A stretch of DNA of 64,000 nt. Origin: Xylocopa sonorina. Its lineage: Eukaryota > Arthropoda > Insecta > Hymenoptera > Apidae. Positions within the stretch are counted from its first letter, which is position 1. Every line of letters begins with the position of its first letter. Shown here one piece after another: positions 25,066-34,911 of the stretch. Location of the stretch: NCBI RefSeq assembly GCF_050948175.1, contig NC_135203.1, positions 2,914,001-2,978,000 of the forward strand, in the 5' to 3' direction. Position numbers and translations under genes: made by a program. The notes beneath the pieces are model-generated. The model saw nothing but the letters and a program-made list of their open reading frames with translations, ran no database searches and was not told the origin of the DNA.

Positions 25066-26383
25066 GAGCGCTTAGTCCGCGAAACGGGAAAGAGAAGCGA
25101 AACGGCCGGGACAGTGGGAGCCCGGAAGGGAGGAAAAGGGGAGGGAATGGTAGCGAGGGCCTTATTAACATTTCTCCGGGATTCGAGGCGAGATTAAATT
25201 GACAGGAAGGATTTGCGAGTCGTTTGTTACCGGCTACCCTCTTGTCTCTCCGCTTCCTCCCCCCTCCGCGCTTCTTTCTTTCCGGCTCCGTGGAGTACCT
25301 CTTCCTTCAGCAGCCTGCTCTTCCACATCGGATTTGTTTGCGCGCGGCCACAAAAGCCGGACTATCTTTCTTTGCCTCTTTCCTGTCCCCGTCTCTTTTC
25401 CCTCTTACCAAGCACTCGATCGGATCGCGTTCGCTTCCTTCGTTCAGCTCGATCTCTCTTTTCGCCGCCATCGCGCCGCTTGCGTTCGATTTCCGTTGGG
25501 TGGGGACGTTTGTCATTATTCGCGGCCTGACGGTTCATTATAATATTTAAACCGCGAACTGGTTAATTTTTTATAGATATTAATCGCACATTTTCGTCCC
25601 GTAAATCCATTTTATCTCGCCCGTTTCCGTCTCGTAATGTTCACCGTGAAATCACATCTGGTAATTGAATTTTAATAAAGAACGTGTAATTCTGAAAGTT
25701 CCGTCGTAAAGAGGAGACGCTCGGGACGTTTTACGAGTCTAGAGGAGCGCGTCGAACACGTCGGAGATACATATATAAGGTCGCGGTGGAAGAAAACTTC
25801 CGAGCGCCATATTTCGATGGAAATGACGCGATTTGCATAAATTAGTCGTCGCCGTAACGACTCCACGGCGTCCTCCGCTTTGGCGCGCTCCGATACACGC
25901 AACGAGAGCCAGCTATCCGGAAACGACGCCTCTCTTATAGCATTCGCGAACCATCCTTGCCCACCACGATACTCAACGATCGATGTATACATCCAAGGAA
26001 CCAGAAACTTATATCGCGCGATCGCTAAGAAAATCGTTCCCATATTATTACTACTACTAAATTTAATAACTCCAACAGATCTCGACATTAATTACAACAT
26101 ACTACCCGGATAATCTTCTCCAGGATCCTCCAAAAAAAGGTAACTTTTCAATCAACTCGTTCGCTGAAAGAGAGAACGACGAAGCAAAAGCGACAATGAT
26201 CGCGGATGGCGGGAAGATAGCGTTTGAACACGTGCTCGTCGTAATTAAAGGGATCTGAGGCGACGGATGGATTGATCCGCGACGCGATCCCCGATCGGCG
26301 CACCTTCTGTTCCCTCTCGTCTCTATCGCGAGAAATGCGTTCGAGCGGGCAACGCGGACGGGCGAACACGACTATGTACTTAC
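25066..26383. other. Non-coding; TATA-like and octamer motifs
   Basis: TATATAAG at 25772-25779 (plus orientation) and the POU octamer ATTTGCAT at 25831-25838 lie 50 bp apart. Pyrimidine-rich DNA spans about 25235-25460. No coding exon is supported. Confidence 0.3.
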
Positions 26384-26491
26384 CCGCATACCGGGTACCG
26401 TGCGCTCACACGCGCGGCACCAGCACCGGAACACACCGTCGCCCGAGATATATCGTGAATCGTGAATACGTATTGTCGCGATTGATCGCGG
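26384..26491 (-). CDS. Possible short Cys-containing exon
   Basis: A good donor (ATGCGG|GTAAGT, intron from 26383) ends a minus-strand frame that is open for 36 codons from a weak acceptor (CAACCAG). The last third has GC-rich third positions and reads SGDGVFRCWCRACERTVPGM. The acceptor has little pyrimidine tract and the exon has no start codon, so support rests on the donor and local codon use. The family is unknown. Confidence 0.17.
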
Positions 26492-26809
26492 CTGGTTGCG
26501 CGGCTCGTTCCGGCGACGCTAATACAAGTGGCCCTCGGGAAGATCTATCGCGCTTTCTTGTTAGTACGCTCCACGGCGGGATGGCTCGAGCCCGCGGCCG
26601 ATACCGCCTGGCCAGGCTTCGATTTTAATTCGAGGCGCGCGGTTGCGCGCTAGAGGCGTACAAGGTGGAGCGAAGTAGCCTGGAAGGTTGCCCCGTGAAC
26701 TCGAGTCAAGGATGAATACCGACAAATGTGGCTGAACGAATAGCAGATCCGTGCGAGATGGCGAATCGTTGTCGAGAGTGTTACTCTTTGGATCGTTGAG
26801 ATTTTGCAG

Positions 26810-26989
26810 GCGAGAGGAGGGCGGGGAACGGGAAGGCGTTGGTACGGCAGTCCGTCCGGCGCGATGCTTATTGCATCGTCCTCGGGAGTTCCCTTAATCA
26901 CTGGCCTCTCATTAGTAGGCGTCAAAGGCACCGACTGCGGTGGCTCGAGCCGTGACTCGGTCTCTTCAAACCGCACCGAGTCCCTTTAA
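26810..26989 (+). CDS. Possible terminal exon (59 codons)
   Basis: The acceptor GAGATTTTGCAG ends at 26809. The following phase-0 frame is open to TAA at 26987-26989 and ends in a Ser/Arg-rich tail (SSRDSVSSNRTESL). A polyadenylation-type AATAAA occurs about 340 bases later, near 27329. The minus strand of the same segment also reads as plausible disordered protein but has neither a start codon nor an acceptor, so the plus strand is preferred. No upstream partner exon is identified. Confidence 0.22.
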   Translation, partial: ARGGRGTGRRWYGSPSGAMLIASSSGVPLITGLSLVGVKGTDCGGSSRDSVSSNRTESL

Positions 26990-28460
26990 ACTTCGATTAC
27001 GCCTTTTTCTCGCGCGGCGGGCCCCGAACTGGGCCGCGCATTGAAAGGCCGATTTTTTCGAATTTAATGAACCGAACGAGACGCTCCGGATTCTCGACCG
27101 GAGAAAAACGAAAGCGCCGATCCGCCGCGTGGCTTTGCACTTTTTGCTTGCCGGAAGTTTCCAACTGGACCGCTGCGAGGGACTCGTTAGGGATCGACGG
27201 TGGTTACGTTTCACGATAAAAAAGGGAGGAATAAGTTTAATTACTGATTAATATCGTTAGTATCGAAACTACCAGTTAAAGATGATAAATTTCCCCCCGT
27301 GTAATTACTAAGAACGTAAACGTGCTTCAAATAAACGGTACCGTTAGGCGTCCACGAAGTAATCTTAAGAGAGGAACAGATGTGACCACGAATGATAGTG
27401 TTGCATACTGATAGCATATTTACATATCGAATTATTAGTTTACACGTAGGAAGAACCAGAAACGTTCCAATTCCATCTGCATCCCTTGTGTCGCCTCGCA
27501 GGTAGCGCGGTTAGAGCATAGAGGGTGGCTTCATATTTTAATTCTATTTGGAGCGTCGAAGTGTAATTGACGCTTTAATTGACTTCTAAATTTTCACGTT
27601 TATGTATAGAATGACGAAGCACTCGCGCATCAATCGGCTTATTACTTGGTATTTGGAGCGGAGGTGATCGCTACTCCATCGTGGGGGTAAAACTTTGAGA
27701 AACCCATCGGAGGAAAAGCGTTTCGTGATCAAGAGACCGAGCGGATACTATCGAAGTGATTTTATGTTCATGATACGTCAGTATCTATTAAGTGAAGACA
27801 TTAAAAGAGCAAATCTTTACAAATTCCAAAGCAATCTGTGAGACCTCAATTCCTACGTGTCTAATTATGAAACTAATCATGGTAACAGTAATAATAATTG
27901 ACAATTCTTAAAAATAGCTAATTATAAGCATCCGTATCATAAACTTGATTTTAACGGAACAGTAACATCAGTAATGACCCACTTGTACGTATACTAAATT
28001 ATCCTCGAAGAATTCGAAGTAGAACAGCGCGCAGAAGCAGGTTCGATCCTGACGACTGTGATATAAAAAACAAGCGAATCTGAGCGTATTCGCACGCAAT
28101 AAGAGTCTCCCTCGTTAAACAAGATCTCTCTCCCAGCCATTCATAAAAGAATTTGTAGAACTCGAAGCAAAACCGTCCACTCCTCCAAGCGGCTGATGGT
28201 ACACGAGCGGATCGCGGCCGTGCGACGAGAAGCGTTTCATAATTGTCCTTTAATCTCTCTATCGCGCGGTTCTCGTGGCCTGTTCAAGGGGAATACCGCG
28301 AATTCCGCGCGTTTCAGCGAGCTGCGACGAAGCCGGCCGAAAACGCATCGTCGCGGTAAGAATCGCGCGATGATTTCCCATGGACCCGGAGAAAGCTCGC
28401 GTTCTTTCGTTGACGAGTTACGAGGGCGCGCGGACAACCCTGAGCTACGCGCGCAACGCT
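26990..28460. other. Non-coding; AT-rich from 27240
   Basis: 27240-28060 is AT-rich with stops in all frames. No exon, transposon end or RNA gene was found. The plus frame beginning near 28196 runs into the repeat array and is not considered coding. Confidence 0.35.
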
Positions 28461-28921
28461 CGCCTAAATCAACCCCTAGACGAGATCGCTCTCGATTACT
28501 TCTTTTCCACGTTAAGAGGGTTAACGTGGAAAATGGAGTCTCTGTCGGGTGTCTGTCGTCTATTGCGACAGCTGTTCTAAGTCAAAATGTAAAGGTCGCC
28601 TAAATTAACCCTTAGACGAGATTGAAAGGGTTAACGTGGAAAGTGGAGGCTCTGTCGCGTGTCTATCGTGTATTACGAGAGCTATTCTAAGTCAAAATGT
28701 AACGGTCGCTAAAATCAACCCTTAGACGAGATCGAGAGGATTAACGTGGCAAATGGAGTCTCTGTCGCGTGTCTATCGTGTATTACGAGAGCTATTCTAA
28801 GTAAAAATGTAACGGTCGCCAAAATCAACCCTTAGACGAGATCGAGAGGAGTAACGTGGCAAATGGAGTCTCTGTCGCGTGTCTATCGTGCATTACGAGA
28901 GTTATTCTAAATCAAACTGTA
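28461..28921. repeat. Tandem array, 110-bp unit, about 4 copies
   Basis: Exact 110-bp spacing: the marker TAACGTGG recurs at 28522, 28632, 28742 and 28852, and the block CTTAGACGAGAT is shared among units. Units differ by a few substitutions; the last is truncated near 28921. A leading partial copy (28461-28489) is separated from the first full unit by an extra segment that completes a hairpin at 28503-28533. The array is in a non-coding stretch between candidate exons. No open frame persists across units, since 110 is not a multiple of 3. Confidence 0.9.
28503..28533. repeat. Perfect hairpin, 13-bp arms
   Basis: TTTTCCACGTTAA (28503-28515) and TTAACGTGGAAAA (28521-28533) are exact reverse complements around a GAGGG loop. 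The right arm belongs to the repeat unit; the left arm occurs only before the first unit. Confidence 0.85.
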
Positions 28922-31900
28922 TTTTCATGGCGATGGGGCTAACAGTGGGGTTACGCTGATACAATAACACGTATTTTCGACGCGTCTTAAGAAAACAAGA
29001 ATGTGACGTAAGATTTTGAGTAGAGAGAGTGTTGTAAGGCTTGATCGAGTTTGGATTGGGTAATTTTTACAGTAGGGGCTTGGATAATGGTTCGAAATTC
29101 GAAGGAGGCACTCGAGTCCTTTCATTTTTGCAATTCAAGTTCGTTGTCGGTTACAATCGAACAAATTTTACCATTTCTATCAAATTTCAGCTATTTTAAT
29201 ATTCCAAAATTATTCTAGATTTAATAGAATATCGTTATCACGTGTTACATATATTTCCGCTAATGACAGAAAGATAAACGCGATGGTATACCAAGACAGA
29301 ATGATCAAAGACTGGCTGGACGAGCAATCCAGTCCCATTTACACCGTGCAAATGGCGCGACGAATTCAAAGATTTTCCCGACTTCCGGTAGCCATTACAC
29401 CGTTACGCAAATTAATTTCGTAGCTTTATCCGCTGACGCGAGAAAGTGGGGCCTCTTCATTCTCGCTAGGCGAATTCCGCCACATCGATCGATATCTCGA
29501 TGACGATTAAATAGAGGCCCGATCCACATTCCGCGAGTTACTCCGCGAGGCAGTCGTGGCAGGCGTGGGCTCAGAATGTTCAACCGCGATTTTCCACCGT
29601 TGGAAGAATATTTAAACGACGCTTAAATATTTCCTAATACGACAACAACAAAAAAATCGCTGTCTCGCTGAATGGAGCAAAAGTAGGAAGAATAATTGCA
29701 CGAGTCATTTCGTAATCGGAGAATACGTCGAGTGGAAATAAGATTCGGCGAAATCGCAAAATATCAGTGCGTTATGCAGCTATACCTCGTTTCAACCGTA
29801 AAATAAATCTTCCCTGTCACTGATATTCCAACCGCGAGCCACGCACCGGGCGAAACCGCACCTCTTCGCGTTTTAAACGCTCTCCAAATGGGAAATAACA
29901 CTAAAAATCCGTCTTCTCGCGACAGGCGCAAGCCTCCGGACCGATCATCGCGTGCACCAACATTTCACACGCTCTGTAAAACCACTGGACGATCGTCACC
30001 CTTCGTTAAAACCGCCAAAGATCGCGCGACAAAACTTCCTCGCCGGTGCTGGGCCTCGAGCGGACAGACGCGGCCATTAAATCCCCGCGTGTCGGACCAG
30101 AGAGATTATTCACTAGCGGTACGGCTGCGCGTTAATTGCTCGTTAATTACCCTTTATCGCGTGGATCGCCGACCGTGTGCACCGTACGCGTGTATATACA
30201 TACCCCGGCCACTTCGTTATTCGGCAATTATTTCCGATAAGCGTCGGGGTCGTCCGTCCGGTAGCCCGAACGGAACGTAAAAGCGGCACGACCAGTGAAT
30301 CTAATTGATCCGTGGATACCACGAATTTCACGAGCCTCGGTGCCAGGAGGCCGAGGCGAACAGACACGGGCAGGGGGTGGAAAGGAGGTAGAACGGAGGA
30401 GAAACGTGTTCATTCCGCGCGTTCGCCGGACGTTAACGAAGAGGTTATTTACCGTCCCTCCAGTGCCGCGGCATTAATTCTTCGCTATCGCGATAACTCG
30501 CCGAAACGCGCCGCTGGTATTGGAGCAATTGGCCAGCTGCCAATCGCCCGGCTACACCGTCGAACTCCTCGAACCTGCCTATCTGACGTTTGGATCCGGT
30601 GAACGCCGACTGACGACCACCATTGGTACCCACCGTCGAGCCAGCTGCGCTCTTGCAGCTGATCAACGAGCATTTAGGATCACCCGTCGATATGTCGTCT
30701 CGGTTTCTGTTCCAAATTCTGGTCCACTCTACGCGTTAGCTGAATCTAAGCATCGATGATTTATTCGCGTCGCATTTAAGGCTTCGATTGGGAGTCGAAA
30801 AATTCCTCGAGGTAGCTTTGTTTGTTATAAGGTGTAGGTCGTAAGTTTTAGAGTCGAAGGATTGGGTACGAGTTTTTGTAGAGGTCGACAAAGAGGGTGA
30901 TTACTAACATTTTGAAACTTATATTTTTAGATTGGTGCTAAAGCTTTGAGATAGAAATGGGGTAATTCTTTTCGATGAATTCACCGTAGAGGAAATGTAC
31001 GGTGATTTCATTGCGAAACCGCTGACCAGGAAATAAATAAGAAAAAAGTACCTTGCATGGGTTCCACATTAATTAAAGTACAGACGTGGTGGTTCGCCAA
31101 TCGAGATAACTGCGGTTTCTATCAGCTCGAGCCGGACAGATGAATGAAGAAATATGGGACGTAGGAGCCCCGCAAGTTTCAAATATGAATGTTTATTTGC
31201 GATGTGGAACTCGTTACAGGAACTGTGCGGCGCCACGGACAAATTTTATCGTTGCTTTCACTAACAATCACTGCACAGCACGCGAGCGTTTGATCGACTG
31301 TCGAAAAGAAAATCGCCAAGCTCGAGTACAAAATATGTGCGAGCATCTTTTTGAATACGACTTATTGAAGAATTCAAATTTGCGTTAAAGAACGATGCAC
31401 GATCGCGAAATAGACGAAACTGAAATCAAAAGAGGACGTCGAGAAAGAATTAATTAAGGCCGTTTCCAAATTCGGACGCGTATTGTAGCGTAGAGCTTTA
31501 CTTCGAGCGGAGCAGTTAAACGCTTGGTAACCAATTTAAATTAATGCCATTCTTAATGCACCTTACGTGTTTTATGCGTTTTCCCTGTTTTCGTTGGACT
31601 CGTAGCTCGAGTTCCTCCGATGTAGCAGCCATCTAGCAAGGGGCTGTTATTACGAAAAATTGAACCGCCGTTCTGCGTGGATGCATCAGAAGGAAGAGGA
31701 CGATCGACACTCGTGTAGCGGAACTTAATTACAGCACCAGCGGTTACCTTCGAGAGAAGATTTATCGCGCGCTCACGAAATGATACCCGGAGAAAATCCA
31801 GCAAAATTGAACAGACTCACCGATCAATTTTGATTGTTAACTAACACAGACCGTTCTCCTGTACATCAGACGATATACTGATCGCGTTAGCAAAACGAAA

Positions 31901-33258
31901 CTCCGATCTGTTCAGCCGCAACATCCTGTCGCGTTCTTTCCTTCTTTCTTAGACTAAGTATAAAAAATGACCCAATTTCGCAACGGGTCGATAAGCAAAA
32001 ACATTGTTACACGATCGATTTTCCATCGCTTTCACGCAAAAAAAAGTGAATTTAAGCGAAGTTATCGACTAAATTCGGGACATTCGATCACTTGGAATAG
32101 TCTCGAAAATATCGCTATGCTGTGCGAAAGCAGATAACATATTAAGGAAAGATTAACAGGGAAAATGGCCGTCAAACTCTCGGGGAATCGAAGTCAAGGG
32201 TCTGAGCGCGCGCGCGCGCGCGCGCGCACGCGCCTACTATCGAAGGAAGTCACCGCGGGATTTCGTTAGTCACACTTCGCGACTCAAGGAAACTGACCTA
32301 TTCATCTTTCGCGGGACGCCGAGAGCAAGCCTGCGGCCTGTCCTCGATTTGCATCGCGGCTCTGAAGGAATGATACGAGCCAGAGAGAGACCGGTCACGC
32401 GTAATCGCGTTGCCACGCGCGGATCAACGCGCGGCGGACAATAAATTCCCATTAAACGGTACGTCTTCGCTATTATGCACGCGCTGTCGGTAGAGAGGGA
32501 CGTGCCGCCTGAAACGCGGTATCATAACGCCTTATCTCCGCTCGTCACGTTTACGGTTTCACCGTGTGACTGAACTTTACGCGCGAGATCTTGTCGTTTC
32601 CCATCCCGCTGCTCCGTTCGAGAGTCGTCAAAAGTTGATCCTCCCGAGCGAGTCGAGAAGGACTCGTCGCGTCTATCGGAGCTGGTCAACGATATCCTTT
32701 GCGATGTACCTTTACGAAATCGAGCTGGCAGCACGGTTGCACGCTTGAAATTCCGTCGATCGAAACGGAGAGACGGTGGACGAGAGTTGTTGGTCGACGA
32801 GGTGCATCCACCTCGGCAGAAGCTTATCTGAGCGCACCAACGTGTACACCCATCTGCCTATCTGTTTATCTGCCGACCGTGAAAGAATCATCGGCATGCG
32901 TTTCTACAGCGGTTAGGATGCGTGCAAACACAATGTAAAGCCGCGATAGCGCTCGTGTTACGCGGTCCTAGTGTCTTGTGTTTCTTAACGTGGCTGCGGA
33001 CCGCGCATGTTAAGCGCGGCCCTCGCTTCAGATAGCCGTTGGAGCGTACGCGCCCGCTCGTGATACCATTCTTTTCGCGAGGGATCGTCGAGAGATCAAA
33101 CGTAATCCTTGCACAGACGCGCGTTACGCTGGATGAAAAGAGAGAAGAACTGGGAGAAAAGGGGAATGGTTGCCGCGTGAAAATCGAACGGGCAACTTTG
33201 GTAGAGCTTGGGCCCTCCATCGGGCATGCGCTATTGCTAGAGGAGGTGTATCGCGCTC
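28922..33258. other. Long non-coding stretch
   Basis: No supported exon. It contains a (GC)11 run at 32206-32227 and a POU octamer ATTTGCAT at 32347-32354. The region 29160-29330 is AT-rich. Open frames such as 31553-31804 (minus) look protein-like but have no start or splice context. Confidence 0.35.
32206..32227. repeat. (GC)n dinucleotide repeat
   Basis: Eleven GC units, alternating purine-pyrimidine, suited to Z-DNA. Simple repeat. Confidence 0.8.
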
Positions 33259-34089
33259 GCGCATGCGCCCACGCCTACGTTCCAGCATCCACAGCGCACT
33301 CTGGAATAAATGCGTGTTTATCGCGGCGGTGGCGGTGGCGGCACTGCTTTTGAAGACGGCAGCCAGCAGCTCGTGCTGCTCCTTCTTCCTCCTCTCTTTC
33401 CTCCTCGCTTCTCGTCGGCGAGGAGAGAGGCTCCCTCGCAGATGGGCCCGTCCGATTTACATAAGGCCGTGCTCTCCCGCACTCACACTGCGCCGCTCGG
33501 TGGCCTCCTCTTATTAACCGTGCGCGCGCTCGCCACTCACGCACACGCGCGTCCTTTATTAAGGGCGCAGCGCACGAGCGCGCACCGCGGGGACACAGAA
33601 GCGCCGCGCATGCCTTGTTGCGCTAACAATACGACCGCCCACGTACGAGATATCTCGTTTTATTATTATCCCTCTGGCCGCTCTCTGCCCTTTCCACCAA
33701 CCCCCTCCTGCCCGCCCAACCCCGCGTTACAATCTCTCGCTCGCTCCTCGCGTCCACGTCCTCGTCCACCAACCCTTTTCTTCCTCCTCCGTCGCTGTTA
33801 CTTTTTCCTCCTCGCCGCGCTGTCCTTTTGTCTCCGCGACCGCTAGCAGAGAGTGTGCGCGCGCTGGTTCGCTGCGAGAGGCTAGAAGCGATACAGTCCA
33901 AAGGTTTTGAACAGCCCCGAGCTGGTAGTCGATTTTCATTCGAGCCACGAATTATCGAGTCGAACGGATATAACAATGAAGAACGAAAAGAGGGAGGGAG
34001 AGAAACGGTCCTAACCGAATCCGTTTTCGCGTGCACCGTTCGCTGCCACCGGGGGCCCAATATATAACGCGCGCGTGCTCGCGTTCAAA
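33259..34089. promoter_or_regulatory. Promoter-like region with NRF-1 motif and TATA box
   Basis: GCGCATGCGC (33259-33268) opens a CpG-dense, pyrimidine-rich stretch that ends in a TATA box, TATATAA (34061-34067). About 25 bases after the TATA box is CAAAATGGCCGCG, a YY1-like start motif with an ATG. The spacing fits a plus-strand start near 34095. No spliced coding exon on the plus strand was confirmed. A promoter for a minus-strand transcript is also possible. The long Ser/Pro/Arg-rich open frames here are low-complexity and not called. Confidence 0.33.
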
Positions 34090-34155
34090 ATGGCCGCGAG
34101 TTACGAGGCAGGGACCACCTGCGTCAAATCGCATTATACGAGAAACGATACATAA
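34090..34155 (+). CDS. Small ORF (21 aa) beside a TATA box
   Basis: The ATG lies in a YY1-like context. The 21-codon peptide starts MAASYEAGTTCVK and the frame stops at 34153-34155. It is too short to classify, and could be an upstream ORF of a plus-strand transcript driven by the TATA box at 34061. Confidence 0.12.
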   Translation: MAASYEAGTTCVKSHYTRNDT

Positions 34156-34881
34156 TCGGGCGCGCAAACTGGCGTGGCTCCGGTGTACATGCCTCGCCTC
34201 ATAAAGTCGTAGCTACGAGGATGTTCGCCGGAATCTTTTTGCCTGTTCGTCCATTGTTCCGCCACGTCGTCGAATCGTCCTCTATTTGCTGCTACAGGGT
34301 GTCGTTAATATCGTATATAGTCTTTATATGGCCGCGAAAGGTGTACGGACATGCCTCGAGCGCATAGCGTCGCGCTGGCAATGCCGTCTCTCGTCTTCTT
34401 TCCGTGTCGAGGGGGGTGGCTGCTATTTCTCCTAGTTGCCCTTTATTCTTCCCGTAATTTGTCTCAGGCGCAATATCGCACCGTCGCGGGCGCTACCATT
34501 TTTTACTCGCCCGGACACATCGCGGACGATAATGAAACCGCAACAACCGCGTCACGGTCACACTGCCACGCTCGCCGCGCGCCAAGTGTAAAGGTAAAAG
34601 AAATTGAACCGAACACCGGGGGGGACGGGGATAATAAATCGAAGGTCAACTCGGCCAGGACCCCGAATGATACGCCGCGGCGCGTCGTCGATTCTTCCAG
34701 CGGATTCTTAAGGTAGCAGCGTCATTTTTCACGTTCCTCTGTTCGCCCCTGAAACGCGGACGGAGGCTTTAAAGAAGAACGGAGCCGCGTAGAAACAGAG
34801 AGGGGGGTAGGAAAAAAAAAAGAAGAGCGCACAGAGACGAACGAAGACGAAGAAACATCGAAGGAGGCGCGTGTGACTCAC
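34156..34881. other. Non-coding stretch
   Basis: A good acceptor-like site (TGCTGCTACAG, about 34297, plus strand) lacks a coding continuation. No exon is supported. An A-run lies near 34811-34820. Confidence 0.3.
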
Positions 34882-34911
34882 CTGGACGACCTTTTCACGA
34901 CTAGGATACAT
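34882..34911 (-). CDS. Candidate 30-nt exon
   Basis: On the minus strand a T-rich tract (TTTTTCTTGCTTTCTTC...) leads to GTACAAG|ATG, ten codons (MYPSREKVVQ), then a consensus donor GTCCAG|GTGAGT (intron from 34881). The 30-nt length keeps any reading frame. One of the three phases (the one matching the exon ending at 52437) contains a stop, so it cannot be spliced directly after that exon. It may be an alternative first or internal exon, or a pseudo-exon. Confidence 0.28.

Noticed and set aside
27987..28008. 22-base string similar to iab-4-5p
   Set aside because: Several mismatches in an miRNA that is nearly invariant in insects, and no matching 3' arm downstream.
28040..28049. tRNA B-box-like GGTTCGATCC
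   Set aside because: The surrounding sequence does not form a T-arm, anticodon arm or acceptor stem.
31828..31838. TTTTGATTGTT, as at the 5' end of miR-315
   Set aside because: Similarity stops after 11 bases and no hairpin partner is present.
33310..34060. Overlapping 110-180-codon open frames on both strands
   Set aside because: Pro/Ser/Arg-rich, caused by pyrimidine-rich CpG DNA; no start or splice evidence.
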